Shown here one piece after another: positions 10,116 through 23,893 of a stretch of 64,000 bases of DNA (position 1 is the first letter of the stretch; every line of letters begins with the position of its first letter). The notes under the pieces were generated by a model, which was given only the letters and a program-made list of their open reading frames with translations, was not told where the DNA came from and searched no databases. The stretch comes from Sweltsa coloradensis. Lineage: Eukaryota; Arthropoda; Insecta; Plecoptera; Chloroperlidae. Made by a program: the position numbers and the translations under genes. The stretch lies in the NCBI GenBank assembly GCA_024449915.1, contig JAMZAV010000778.1, positions 596,501 to 660,500 of the forward strand, read 5' to 3'.

Positions 10116-13100
10116 AACGGGATTTGTACGCTGAAATAAGCGAAGTAAGCAAATTACATATTATTAAAGGTGCGTGTATATAGCATTTTCAAGTGTCATT
10201 TTATAGCGTTTTATGGCATCAATTTTTTCGCTAATTTCAAAACCTTGTGTATGAAGTGTATGAACTTTTTTCAGATTTTTAATTTGAAATTTGGTCATCA
10301 AGGTTGAATTAATATCAACTAAATAAAGATGTGTATAAACAAATTATAGATACTATGGAAAATAAAATAAAATAGGACTTGAAAACCTTAGTTTTAAGTG
10401 AAAATTTAGCGCTTTGTAGCATCTATTCACAAAACGCTATTTTCACGTACCTCTACATATTATTAATAATTAGGCAACGTAACAGGCAGACCAGAATGCA
10501 AAGGTTCCGTTCGTTGAAGGTAATTCTGCCCTAGACCCAAACTAAGAAATCATTTTAGGCTACGTTATTAAGAGATGACTCCCCAAACAATGCCCAATGT
10601 CAGCTTTGACTGACGCCACATATTTAAAAAAAGTGTTCCTGTGGTTTTCATCACGTGACTTAATTTCCTAATTGAAGTTAATTTCATCCTTGATCTCGAC
10701 AATGATTCATATCGAACACAATCAGTACACTGGAAAAACAAACATAATTACTACTCACAACCATTATTTGGAGTGAGTATTAGAAATTATAATGGCACGA
10801 CATCGATCGAGAGCATACTCAAAGACTGAATCACATTTTAAATTATATCTACACTCATAGTCATCATTAAATTTAAATAAGTTTTTTGTATAGTATCGAG
10901 TAAGTAATATATTTATGGGTCTTTACTCTATTAATGCGATTAGTTATAGAACAAAACACGTGTGGAACATGTGTTTTTTTTTGTATTGAGACTACAAAAT
11001 AGTAATGATAAAATTTAAAATTAAGAAAAAACATTTCATTAGCCAATTTCAGCAACATCGTCAGGCAAACTTTAACTGACGATGGGTTAAATAAACGTGT
11101 CACGAAAAACAATTTCAATCTCGATTTACTGTTTGATTCAGCCTTGGGTTGGGTAGTATAATAAACAGTCCATGTCAAGTTCAATTAAACTTTTCTCTTG
11201 TAACAGTAAATACTAATTAATCGTACTTATACACACATGTACTTACTATAATGACGTTGTTGATAGGTTAATTAACAGACAAGAGTTCGAGCCCTCTAAA
11301 TCTTTGGTAGTCGGATCATTCGGCGTCACGCCAGTATAAATGTCACACTTGATTGACGTCAGTGAATACATTACGCACCTGGATTTACATGCTCTAGTTA
11401 CTCTTCGATTCGAAGACGGAGCGACTACTAGAAACTTGGTTGTCCGGTTGCATGGGCCCAGCACTTGCGACTGTGAGAACCCAGGTCATTGTGTTATTAT
11501 AATACGGCTCGAGCTTATCAATATGCAATTATTATAATGTCGTTTCAAACACTACGACTTCGTATTTTAGGCAAGCTGTTACATAAGACTACAAAAATAT
11601 GAAATAATAAAAATTAGAGGTATGTGAATTTTGCGTTTCAGGTTTTTGATGCTAAATCTGTGAACGTATATTTTTACCTATAATAAGGTTTTCCCATACA
11701 TATTGAGAAAAGTTTAGCATTGTATTTATAACGTTGTGCCTTTTAAAAATATTCCTACAAAGCAATCATTTCCCACAAGAAATGCAAGAAGTCCCATACT
11801 TTTAGGGTTTTGGTGGAAAGAAAAAATAGATCATATAAAATAAATTAATATAAAAAACTTAAACGATATTTTTACGTACCGTAGGCCAACCTCTAATAAT
11901 ACTGCATTGAAACCAAATCCACACTCCAATTCCAATCACACCTAATCAACACTATTTCATAACTGGTGGCATGAAAATTATAGCACTACTCCACAAAATG
12001 TTAATTTTACTGAAAATAAGGTTTTCAAATACCGATTTAAAATTAGTTAAGCAATAGTAATTTAGTTTGAACTTTTTATAATAAAAAATAATAGTAATAT
12101 AAAGAATATAGTTCAATTTTGATTAATATCCTGATGAAAATAGCTATACAGCGCTTGAAATATGTGCTGGCTAAAAAATAGAAATATAAAGAAGTAATTA
12201 AAGTTAAGAAATAAGTAGCACAAGTATAATTGATGGTTGTATTTGTGGGTCGATTCATCTTTCACTATGAGTCTTCAATACACATTGATCGTAAGTTTCT
12301 CTGATCTTTTAGAATCATGTCACTTTACTTTTGTAATTAACATTTATCCCATTGAGTTACGCAACTGATTGATACAAGAGAGAGGTAGTAAAATATAAGT
12401 ACACGGATGAAGACATTAATAATGACATGAATCTAAATGGTGACCATTGCTGAGGTTATGGCATCAAACTACGACAGGAAATGAAGTCCGTGAGTCGACA
12501 ATAATGTTTCGTCAAGGCGCATTTCTATTGATATGTCATTAAACAGTAAACACAATCACACTATTACCTGCATGAGCAGCATACATACGCCTAATAATAA
12601 AACAGCTTAAGATTGCACTTCCCACTGCTCGTTAGCTCTATCTGCCCGAAAAGATCTGACCGACTTATGATTAAAGATTTTGAGATATACTTTGCAAAAT
12701 AATATGCTTATATGCCATTTATAAGTTGATTTATAAACAATTTGTTTACTAAAAAGTACGCCAAACATGCCCAAAATATGGTCAAAACTGATACTTTTTT
12801 GTAAAATTTCACATGACCATAATTAAATTCACTAAAATTTGGTTATTTGAAGCTAAAAATTAACATTCCGTTTTTTTTCCTGAGATTTTTTTTTTAAAAT
12901 TTCATTGTAATGTTAAAGGAATTTTGGGATTTTTTTATTTTGAATAAAAGCAACGTTTTATGTTGAAATGTAAATTATAATTGCATTTCTTAAAATAGAT
13001 TATTTCCCGATTCCGATTTTGGATTTTCTGTAGCTCAAATGAAAAACACCAAACAACTTTTTTTGCCCAATTTTGCAAATTTCTATCTTCAATCTTTTCT

Positions 13101-13820
13101 AAAAAAGGTACTATTCGTCCTATCAAAATGAGATAAAAAAACATATGAATTTGAACTCCACATTTTTTTTGCCAAATTGGAAAAACTGTAATTCACATTT
13201 TACAAAATTTCAAAATTGTTATGTCCATTACAATGTACGCGTGGTTACTGAAAATTAAATAGGATAGGAGCGTAGATGTAGCTTTTCTTTCCAATCCAGT
13301 GTTTATTTCAGTCTTCTGTCCCTATTAGTTTGGCAATCAGACATTTTCCCGTGAGCAATGTTTGTGCCCAATTCTATCCGAGAAGTGCCCTCTTAAGGAC
13401 GTTCGGGCGGACACATAATGACTTGACACATGTCAAAACACACACACCAGTAACCTAACTGTAGATCTGTAGATCGTCGGCAAGTGGTCTCTCTCTATCT
13501 CGGTTCACAATTAGGCGGCTACACGCCGGCGTACAAGTAGCCTGGATCTAAAAGGGCGTCACCAGAAATCTAAACTTAATTTCATCACAGGCGTTACGCG
13601 TTCACACCTACGTAAACCATTATCATGTTCGTTCATTGTTAACGATTATTATAATTTGCTAGCCATCATTGTGGTGAAATTAATGCACAAAGATCGCGCA
13701 TGGTGATAAATCTATTCTAGACAAGATGCGTGAGCTTCTAGTGTTCCAAATAAGGAATATTTCGTATAATTGTAATGGAACACTTTACACCATCTGTTGA
13801 GAATTTGTTTCCGTGTAGTT
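10116..13820. other. Long AT-rich stretch without supported genes
   Basis: No exon with motif or splice support was found. A box B-like GAGTTCGAGCCCTC at about 11284-11297 (minus strand) may be a relic tRNA-derived repeat. A plus-strand frame at 11340-11537 is locally GC-richer, but nothing in it was recognised. Several poly-T tracts lie at 12.8-13.2 kb. Confidence 0.35.
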
Positions 13821-13822
13821 GG

Positions 13823-14155
13823 TAGGGCTTTGCAAATAAATCGATCTTTCGATACAATATCGTTGTGTGAATATTTTCGACATCGATATTTGAACTAAAT
13901 ATCGAAAAATCTAAATTTATTACAAAAAATACAAAATAAATCAAAATTTGGTTAGAAACGTAAAAACGAGGATTTTTTTAATATGGTGGAGGTGCCGGGT
14001 CATGAAACGCGAGTTAGAACGTAAAAATTGTTTTGAAATTATTTTATTTTCAAATTTAAATTTCATTTGAATTATTTCGTTTGCACAAAATTTTCGACAT
14101 ATCGATTTTGAGATCTTCGTGTGCTATCGATAGTTGAATAATATTTCATAGCCCA
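13823..14155. mobile_element. Degenerate foldback MITE with TAGGGCT / AGCCCA ends and TATCGAT-rich arms
   Basis: The left end TAGGGCTTTGCAAATAAATCGAT and the inverted right end TGGGCTATGAAATATT...CTATCGATAG enclose arms rich in ATCGAT and TATCG. This pattern is frequent in hAT-type MITEs of insects. The arms are strongly diverged, and no matching 8-bp duplication was found. The core carries an inverted CCGGCACCTCCACCA motif (13984-13998). Confidence 0.45.
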
Positions 14156-14697
14156 GCGGTAATGTTTGGAAGCTAAGCGAAGTTCAATATTGCATTTCGC
14201 GTAATAAAGCTCGATCCTATTCCACCGTATGTTCTAAGCTCATGCACAAATACCTGTTGATTGTAATGCTCTAACGGGTTACTTTGCACTGGAAACATGC
14301 AATGTTGTAGTCGCTAAAAGCTTATACGTGTTCAGAAGACTGCAGCTACTGTTATGTAGGCTAGTGCTTAATTTAAATTCCCCTTCCTATCGGTTTGCCA
14401 AATTCCGTTAAAATCTTACTCACTAGGACAAACTATAATTGAATTTAATAAGTGATAATTTATTCCAAAATACAATAATGATTACAGAAATATATTTATA
14501 TAATAAAGGTACAGGACGAAATCTTTTGTCACAATGTAAATTAAGAAACACTTTGTGAAGAACGTCGTATAAATATGCAAGTTAATAGAAATGAAAATAA
14601 CAATTTAAAAAAAAAAGTCCCAATGAAGTAGAAAACAAAACATATTGATTTTGATCTTTATAGCTTTGCCAGATTTCAACACAATATGTCGCATAGT

Positions 14698-14768
14698 CAC
14701 AATCAATTGGTGCACAATTCAGAAACATTAAAAGCACAATCAATTGGTGCACAATTCAGAAACATTAA
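14698..14768. repeat. 34-bp tandem duplication
   Basis: CACAATCAATTGGTGCACAA... followed by TTCAGAAACATTAA occurs at 14698-14731 and again, unchanged, at 14735-14768. The perfect match implies a recent duplication. No function is apparent. Confidence 0.9.
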
Positions 14769-14769
14769 C

Positions 14770-17700
14770 GTCATTCTTCGAAACTATAACTCATGGCTGC
14801 GTTTTCCTTAAAATAGGTAAACAACGATGTAGACAATCTTATTCTTATTGTTGTTAAGAAAAGTCATGTTTAAACAGCTCATGCTAGTGATAACACTTCT
14901 AAAGTTCAAACAAACAAAACTAATACCAATACTAACAACAAATCGTTCGAGTGGAGTTAGAGTTGAGACAATAAGTTGTATTTCAGCAGACTTCAATTCG
15001 AATGAAAATCATGTCACGCCAGATAATTTTCTTTTTAAGAGTCTGCAATACCAATGATTTGTTCTGGATTTCTTCCTGTAATTATCAGATTTATAACAAA
15101 TTGTGCACATATGTTATGGTCATGTATATGCGGCCTTCCATAGAGGTACATTACAAAAAAAAACGCAAAACATTATAAATAAATAACATTTATTTCTGGA
15201 TTTAGGATTTTTGTAAAATTATCAAAATTGGTGAATTTCGAAATTTATTTTAGGCTAATCATCAATAATATTAAGTTATCTTTGACACTAGATGCTATGC
15301 TTGAAAACCACTCAAAATTGCATATCAATGCAGGAAAAGTTTCCAAGAAAATGTAAAATGCGTATAGCCTACTTATGGTTAATTTCACGAGTATGCAGAA
15401 CCCCAGCAATTAAAAGAACTTCGATAGCAAATCTGCAGATAGACAACTGTTACTGTAGGTATAGGCAAGAGAATAACGTCAATAGGCCTATGTTATCTAT
15501 TTACTTCTTCAGACTCCCCCCCCCCCTGCATCACCTTCTACAAAAAGGATAAACTTGGTAAAACAAAAGAGGTAAATACTCCGTTCAGGATTGCCGATGG
15601 CGGGTAACGAGCATATGACCTCACGACAGTCTTGCAACCCAACTGCCACAGTCTGTACGAACACAGTAAAAACAAACACAGCCTCTGAGACTGCACCAGC
15701 TGTTTATGGCCAGAGCAAGACAAACTTCTCTGTCGCTCCAAGTGCATTATTGCATCCACCTAAATATTCATGAGCTCAGCAGAGTCGTACGATAAATCCT
15801 CTAGCGACCGCTCTCGGGTTATGAACCCAAGACCTTGAGGTACAAGCTACATCACGATCAGCCTTTGTTTTCGTGCGCTGTTTAGACAGTGGCTTGGCAG
15901 GATAGACGTGAGGAGTCTATTTATACGGTTGTTTCTTTTAAAAATATCACTTCAAAGAGATGGATGAGTGACGTGGACCACGGCTGAGAAGTTGTTGAAT
16001 CAGAAGATGTTTTTTTGATTGAGACTCTGGCGATTTTGAGGTGAAGACTTCTGAAGATGTGTGTGGGTATTTACTGTACTCGTCCAACGCAAATTCATCC
16101 GATTGACTTTGAAGTCATAGAATTATTGGGCTCAGTTAACTTTTTTTTAAAAATATTTTACATTTCCTGTCACGTAGTTACTAAGTTATTCATTTCATCT
16201 TACTGATCACATATCAATATGATAATGAGAATTTCATTTATTAACTATCAAATACAATCCATTATCGATAAACAACAGTAACAGCACAAAATACAAATAA
16301 AAGTGAAACAGATAAACCAGAATATTTACTGTATAAAAACTAAAGACAAAAGCAATATGCTATTCGGGGAATCGTTAGTTTCTGATGGGAAAAACCTTCG
16401 ATGCAATCAAGGATTTCGCAGGACGAACTGTTGCTTAACTAATATTTACTTCATTTTTATTAGATTTTTGGAAATGTATCTCTTAATGTTTTTTGTTTGT
16501 TATTTATTATTTCGTCCATCCAATTCTTCATAAATTAGATTCAAGATAAAAACTAATATAAATCTTTAATTCTGTCCAGTAAAACATTACTACATTTTCG
16601 TACACATATTAAATAAACAGAGATTCATTACAAATCATTAAAACAACATTGTAACCAAAAAATTATATAAAAATAATAACAAATAAAAAACAGATGGAAA
16701 CAAAATTTAAGAACAAAAACAAAAAAGAGAAAAAGCAAAAACAATTACGAAAAACCTATCTAAAAGAAGAGGAAAGAAAACATATAGATTTATAGCGATG
16801 CTCTCAAAGGTGAACGGTTTGCCAAAAAATTACTAATTTTCAGGAGATATTTCAAAAACGTTCCGAAAAATTTCCAGGATGAAGCCTACTTTGATTGTTT
16901 CATGTAGCCTTTATTGTGTCGTCTGTCCTGATATAATGTGTTGTACGCCTACTGTTCTGATAATTACCAGGATTATCATTAACATAGCAAAGAACGCATA
17001 GCACGTGAACGACAATAGACATAAATTAATGTATTAGGTAATTCATGGTTATTGGAAGCTCACATGAAAACCACGTAAAATAACAGCTTTTTGTTTGTTT
17101 TTTTAGTGGAGGGGTTTTAATTTTGTATGTGGTTTGTGACAAAGGATTTAAATCAAACCTGTGACCTCCCGAAGATTGAGCTACCTATGTCGATTCTGTA
17201 ACAAGTTTACACGGCTAGTTTCTTATGTTTCTTACGCAAAACGTAAAACATATACGAAATTTATTTTTATCATTTATATATTTAATAATTTATAACATTA
17301 ATTAACTTATTGAAGTGTCTTCAGGCAACTCTGATTGCTAGTTTTCTTCGTAGTTTCCATTATGTTATGATGTTAATAAGCTACAAGAAGTGTTCAGTAT
17401 GAATGACAGTGAACAATCAAGATATACCTCAGAGCGTACGACGTACCAATTACAAACAATAACCACAGATCATTGTTACGTCGTAAGAGATTATGAAAGC
17501 TATACTTGGACTAAATATCAGACTCGTATAACTAGGTAAGGTATAAATTGAAGAAGGCTGATGCAGCAGTCTTTAATATGGAAGTGGGAAAAGGATAAAG
17601 ACAATAATCTACTGTCTGAGTGTGACATTGAGAGGCAAGAGGCGTGTCTTAGGAACAAAGTTTGCATTGTGCTGATGAGTTTTCTGAGTAAACTTCGCGG

Positions 17701-17815
17701 ACGATTTAAAATGAAAGCTGAAATTGTTCGAAGATTTCTCAACACCTTCTAAGAAGAAATCTGAGAACATCAAAACTAAAGAAAAATGTGTGAACTCAGA
17801 TTAGTATAAATCACT
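14770..17815. other. AT-rich stretch without supported genes
   Basis: Short frames only. A poly-C run lies at about 15517. A box B-like GGGTTCATAACCC (minus strand, about 15818-15830) may belong to an old tRNA-derived repeat. Nothing else could be supported. Confidence 0.3.
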
Positions 17816-17821
17816 AATCAG

Positions 17822-18110
17822 GACATGCGTTTAGCAAATTTCTTTTCGCGTTCCTACTAATTTGCATCAGAATTGATTGAAATTTTACACAAAATATCAA
17901 GGAAGTGGAACTATAGTGGCACTTTTTGAAAAGTGGTTTTAGTTGAACGCTACAAAAATAAATTGATTTTTCCAATTTTGGATTTTTTTAAAGTCCGAAA
18001 CTGACCATTTTCGTGGATTATTTCTGGCTGACAAACAGACAATATTGATAATCTATGGCTGTAGGGCAGTCCATGTGTGCTTCCTTGAAAACTATGTAAA
18101 GTTGCATATA
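17822..18110 (+). repeat. Dispersed repeat family C, copy 1
   Basis: Aligns with 21845-22110 at moderate identity. Both begin GGACATGCGTTTA...CAAATTTCTxTTCGC. Both end with CTGACAAACA (or CTGATAAACA), then a CTGTAGGGCxGxCCATGxxTGCTT block. No reading frame spans it and the class is unknown. Confidence 0.55.
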
Positions 18111-20950
18111 CATCAGGTGCTTCCTGGTCGAACGAACAGCTATTTGCTAAGTGCAAAATGTGTACTATACCATAAAACTTCAGCTGACGTAAAAGTGTAT
18201 CAAAATATGTCACTTATTAGAGTTCAAACAACGCATTCGATTGATATAAATAATAACAGCTGAAATAACATAACATATTGTTGAATTTCAACGTTTTGCC
18301 TCTCTTGCAATTACAATTGGAAAAAGCGTAGAGAGCAAAATGGCTATGACAGATGACGACATTATAACAAACTACATAATTACCACTTTTTTAAACTTCA
18401 AAATACGGTTATTTACTTTAAAAAATGGAATTATACTATGAAAATGTGCTCTGATACTAATGTCGTTTAGTGCACCGTAGCCCAACCATCTGCATTGAGC
18501 TTTAAAATCTGGTTTGTCCGAGATCATTCACTAGTAAGTAAGTATCTGTATTTTGTTAGAAAGTTGTGAAAACAGCCACAAAAATTATGAGGTTCAATCT
18601 TTTACGACAGTTCATCCACTTAGCCAGTGAGCCATACAACTTACAAGATTATTACACAGAGTTTTAATAATTAAGTTGGAAATATAACATATAAGAAATA
18701 TACGAATAAAGGTGAAAAACAAACGCGTAACCATTGACAATAACCGCCAGAGTGGAGTCAGGAGGGGAACAATGACGTATTTCCCCCTCCTACGTTCCGT
18801 CAAAGTATTCGTCAATACTGTCCTAATAAGTCTAAATTAATCAAGAATAATCGTGTTGTGTCTCTTCAATTTTCCCTGTTACGAAGTCTTTGATTGACAT
18901 CTCCGCAATGGAAGTTTTCCTGATTGTTTGCGTGGGGTATGATAGTGATTGTTCTTGACTGATACTGTGAGTTTTCTAAGAACTTGAAGTAAGGAAAAGA
19001 GAATCCAAAACGGGCAGTTGTTTGTAGTTCGAGGAAACATACATATTCATTAAAACAACAAGCTTGAAATTAGGCGGTGCCCTTTAAGAGATTTCCTACC
19101 TTCTTCCGTGCGAGTGAGTATAGAAACTGCCTCGGGGTTTGCGAATTAGAGGCGTAACCGTGACAAATTGATACGCACCCAATCAGGAATTACAAAGTTA
19201 AGTTCGTAAATATACGGTGTGATAATATCAATCTGAATTTGAATATATAAATGATTTTCGCAAAATTAGTTAGCATTCTCGGTATTATTGGTTGGTCTTA
19301 TTGAGCATGGATAACACGGATGTTTTTTTTTTCAAAATAATGCGATCCTTAAATTACTAAGGAAACTTTTGTTTTTGATTTACAGCTTTGTTGCGAATTC
19401 ATAACATCATTATCATCAGCTTTAAACAGAAGAAATAGCAGTAGATGCAAAATCAAGTTTTTTCTTCAGTGAATACTAAAATGGCTACCACCGGACATTC
19501 TTTTAATAGCGTACGTAAAGTGTTTTATAACATGAAAATCCGGATATTGTTCGTTTTGGGTTGGAGTGTTCTACTCGGTAATTTCCTAATAAGAACTGGT
19601 ATAAAATTCATGTAACACGTAATATAGATATGTCGGTTATAACGTAAGTAAATAGTTGAACCAAGGTACAGAGACCCAAGAGATTGCAAGTCACACAAAT
19701 TCTGTGCTGTGGTTATTTGGTTAACTGTTATTATACCAAAATACAAATATCAGCTGATGTCTTAAAAAAAAAATGATAACACAATTTATAAAAATATGCT
19801 TTGCCAATATTACAAATAATGTTTCCAGATATCTGGATATTTATTTACATTCATACAATTCAAAGCATTAAAATTTCTATGCTTGAGTGATCACAACAGA
19901 TAATGAATAGATTATTAGATTTTTACTAACATTTCCATCTATCTATTAATTTATTGCTACTATAAATACAAAATATGTTTTCTAGACAAATCCACTCGAT
20001 CTGTACATTCCAGCTAATGTCCACGTGCAACTAATAGGCTTCCATACCTCGAAACATTCACGAGACCACGGGCAAGGTCGCCTTTTATAAATAGATGCGC
20101 TGGATAAAACGAACAGAGAAAGGAAGGCATTTAAATAACATGAGAAAGAAAGTATTTCCTGTGTTACAAGCGCTGGAAACCATGTTGTGAAGCGTAGTGT
20201 GACTTACTTCTTCTGCTCTGTTCGAGTGAATGACTTCTGAGCTGAAACTCTTAGATAACCAACAGTCTAACGCGAGAAAAAGAAAATCGTGAAAAGGAGT
20301 TTTTGAAGTGTTTTGCCCTATAACAAACCACAACAACTGTTTAGAAATTCTATAGTTGTGTTCCAAATTCAATTACCTATCTGAATATGGGAAGTTGTTT
20401 CGAATTTTCCATAAGTTAATATAAACTTTTGCAATTTGTTGAAAATTTGAATAGAATTTGAATAATGCTTTATATAGGCCTGCATGCATTACACTCTCTG
20501 TGACGAATTCAAACACAAATTCTAGTTCATGTTGGCAATTATTCAATCACTAAATAATGCAAAGAATGGAATTTCACCATTTATGAATTATATTATCGAT
20601 CAACATAACTTTAAAACTAACACATTCATTGACGAAACTGACAGAAACAATTACAAACAACTGAATAGGGTTACTCTACTTAAAACGATTACAAAATACG
20701 GTAGTGTTGTATCATATAAACAGAATAATAAGTTAAGACATACGTTTGGTACTATTCTAGTATTATTAGCATACATCGCTCTAGGTAAACAAACAAAGTA
20801 GGACATACTAATGGAATATGTGCAAATCAACGACGATGTCAACAACGACAACACGACTTTCACGACACAATATTAACGAAGCGAATCTGGTAATGAAGTA
20901 AATGTAATACCACCATTTAAAGAATAGTAATCAATACATAAAATCACTCG

Positions 20951-20982
<32 letters not shown>

Positions 20983-20985
20983 TTT
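18111..20985. other. AT-rich stretch without supported genes
   Basis: A small hairpin (GGAGGGG...CCCCCTCC) lies near 18760-18790, and an (AAAT)n run at about 20960-20985 abuts the SINE tail to its right. No exon or transposon ends were recognised. Confidence 0.3.
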
Positions 20986-21475
20986 ATTTAGAGTCTACCC
21001 ACTCAGTTATATAACTGATTTTCATGGGGGACTTTAAAATCAAAGCGACCAAGCCAACCCTGCAGGCCCCGACGCAATCGAACGAGTGAGCGATAAAACC
21101 ACAAGATCGATATTTTTAATAGGAAATATAGCAATCAGTGGTATGGACAGTGCGAACACCCGCGAATCAACGCCAGAATCAACAAGGCCGATTCAGAACA
21201 ACTCTGAAATTTATTATGTGCTTCGTTGCTAGGACGGCTCCAAGTCACGTTTACAAACTCCTAAGATAAGAACGATGGACTTAAGTCCAAATCAGAAGTT
21301 AAAAAACTTCTGACTTTAGCTGGAATCGAACCTGGACCTTCGCATTGGAAGCAGATACGTTAACAACAAGACAACGAGCCACACAACAAGACCAACGAGC
21401 CACACAAAGACCAACGAAACACACAAAGACCAACGAGCCACACAACAAAGACCAACGAGCCACACAACAAGACCA
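20986..21475 (-). mobile_element. tRNA-derived SINE (family 1), near full length, minus orientation
   Basis: The element begins at the right. On the minus strand a tRNA-like head contains CTGCTTCCAATGCGAAGGTC and a box B-like CCAGGTTCGATTCC. It is followed by GACTTAAGTCC, the TAGCAACGAAGCAC block, the GTTGATTCTGGCG block, and the tail with ATCAGTTATATAACTGAGTGG. The left end is an A/T-rich (AAAT)n tract, as expected for the 3' end. The head differs from the 44.8 kb copy in its repeated 5' end (see the tandem array at 21371-21471). SINEs of this kind use an internal RNA polymerase III promoter and a LINE partner's reverse transcriptase. Confidence 0.85.
21371..21471 (-). repeat. Tandem array of the SINE 5' end, five units of 19-22 bp
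   Basis: Five units of the form ACCAACGAGCCACACAACAAG follow the SINE head. On the minus strand each reads CTTGTTGTGTGGCTCGTTGGT, which is the start of the family 1 head (compare GTGAGGCTCGTTGGTCTTG at 44793-44811). The first bases of the element have therefore been multiplied in tandem. Confidence 0.85.
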
Positions 21476-21844
21476 ATTATTTATTTATTGCCACCAACAA
21501 CAGAGTTACCTCCACAAGTGCGATATTGGCTTTTCTAATGTTTTTAATTAATTACCAAAGTACAAAAATAAAAATGATATCAAAAATCAAATAACATCTA
21601 AATAAAAATGTTTAGGTGCACAATAGAAAACTATGAAGATTACAATGTTACAACGTCAAGAACATTTGAAGACAACTTTTTAAAACATTGAAAATTTAGG
21701 TGATTTATATGTAAAGATCTGGATGGATGACAACTAATTGGTTATACGTATGTTGGATCCGGTTAATTGTCAAATTAATGTCTAGTCTGCTTCTTGGCAG
21801 ATGGAAAATCTGTTGGTTTCATCATTTAGATTCTTTCCACGATG

Positions 21845-22110
21845 ATAGGACATGCGTTTTAGGCAAATTTCTGTTCGCTGGGCCGACTGACACCATCCAG
21901 GGAGTTTGAAATGTTGCAGTTGTCACGAGAGCAGAAATTAAGGGCTCTGCTGTCACACTTTTCTCAAAATAACTTAATTTTGACGGTTATTGGTTTTGCT
22001 AAAAAGTTCAAATATAATTATTATTTTCGGGAATTGTGTGGCTGATAAACAAAAATAACGATAAACCACGACTGTAGGGCTGCCCATGCATGCTTTCTTG
22101 CATGCAAAGT
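21845..22110 (+). repeat. Dispersed repeat family C, copy 2
   Basis: Partner of 17822-18110. See that entry for the shared blocks. A small hairpin (GGGAAATTAC...GTAATTTCCC, about 22149-22185) follows just outside. Confidence 0.55.
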
Positions 22111-22975
22111 GTCACACTGACACACGCTATCTTAGGAAAGTAAAAACAGGGAAATTACACACTCTACACGATTATGTAATTTCCCCTCGTAGAGTTAGAA
22201 AAGTGTCCTCATGAGGATACTATTGATACATACTGCAGGTGCAACGTTGCCTACTGAACGCACTGGTTATAGAAAGTTAACTGAACACGTGTTCTTTAAG
22301 ATGTCACAGCAAAGAGGAAAAATCTGTCAATTACGAAGAAGTGCTGCATACAAATAGTTTTATACTTCGCTTGGCGACATCTGCTGAATACAAGAATAGC
22401 TGCATGTATGTTGCGATGATAAGAAAGTCACGTGGATTCATCCGCTGTTTGAAATGTGATATCACACTTGCTCGCGGTCGCGGACGTAATATTGCGATGT
22501 ATGATCGGGTTCAGTATGCGTATGCTTCATCTTGTGCGTGACGGCGTGTATTGCATACAAAAGTAACTTCAAAAGAAAAATAACACAAAATAAAATAAAT
22601 AGGTAAGTATTTAGAGTGTACACACTCACTAACTTTCAAGAAACAGATGTAGTTCATGTATGTTGTTCATTCATAGAGGTTTATTTATAAATACGTTGAA
22701 AAATTTAGTTCATCTTTAAGTTTAAGAATCAACCCCCATACAAGATTAGAATCCTGGACTTTATGATTTAGATATGAGAGTATTAACACATAATATACAT
22801 GCACAGCTCGTCATTTAATTTGAAGAATTATTTTGCATATACATTTTTGAGAAGTGGGTGCAGAACTCAAACTAAATTAAACGTTTGGATGGATTAACAA
22901 TAAGTGGTAAAAAAATCTCATAACGTCTACAACAGTTTGAAGCATGTAGCCTACAGAAGTTAGCTTAGGAGATAC

Positions 22976-23170
22976 TCAATGTTGCAATACACACGCTAAA
23001 TAATAAGTCCATGAATCCAATGAGGCTTTCAAGTAAATGTTGCCAAAAGTGTATACTAAGTAAAAGGTCCATGAATCCAATGTGACTTTCAAGTTCCTCT
23101 GTTTCCAATCTTTGTCTAAGCAGAAAGGCCATGAATTAAGCGTGCCTTCCATGTAACATAAAAAGCCCTT
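22976..23170. repeat. Three diverged 60-bp tandem repeats
   Basis: GTCCATGAATCCAATG and its neighbours recur about every 60 bp, with changes, three times. Because the unit is a multiple of three, one minus-strand frame stays open through all three and reads as a repeated LxSWxFYL peptide. No other coding evidence supports a protein. Confidence 0.65.
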
Positions 23171-23639
23171 CATGTTTTTTACAAGTTTACAGGCTCACAT
23201 TACATTCTAATAAGGCTTAAGACATGGCTTACGCAGCCGGGTGGTTTCACAAGGGAATGCCAAACTCCCACTGGAATTTGTAAATACGACGGTTGCAAAA
23301 TCATAATACTCCTAATAACCCTAGGGTCATAACTATACTATTAGCCAACCGAGTGGTGAAAATAAATGTACATAACGCCGTGAGAAAGTGTTTCAAAACT
23401 ATGTTTACCTGTACTCCTACATAATTCAATTAAAAATTAGTAAAGCAATTTCAAATGTAAGAAGAAATAAAAAGCTGAAAACTATAGACTATGGATATAG
23501 ATATAATTCTGTGTCGGGGAGTAGGATTGAAAAGTGAAGAAATATACGATAAAATTGTTGCTCTTCCAAGCGAGCCACAGACGACACAATCTCACAACGA
23601 TTTAAACAAGTTTATGTTGGTACAATTGAAAAAATACTT

Positions 23640-23893
23640 CTCGTGAATATCGTACTTTTACGATTTTTTATGCGTTATTTTCCTGCTATTTGGGCCAATT
23701 CTAACCAAACGGGTGGGGCTACAACGTTCATATTTCAGATGAACATTCAGGTTATGGTTATGTATTACCAGTTGCAAGAAAAAGTTGAAAAAGTTAGCCA
23801 GAATTCATGGAAATAAAGGTTTCAAATAAGCATTTCAACCAAAAAAGCTCATCCATCAACGCGACTAGAAAACGCGTTCGCGAAGCGGCCTAG
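23640..23893 (+). repeat. GGATGAGC-ended repeat (family G), partial copy
   Basis: Runs from CGTACTTTTACGATTTTTT through TATTTGGGCC to AAGCTCATCCATCAACGCGACTxGAAAA, with a GCGAAGCGGCC end. It matches the 3' half of the copy at 51575-52083. Confidence 0.6.

Noticed and set aside
11340..11537. Plus-strand frame with fairly balanced composition
   Set aside because: No recognised domain or splice support, and the minus strand is equally open there.
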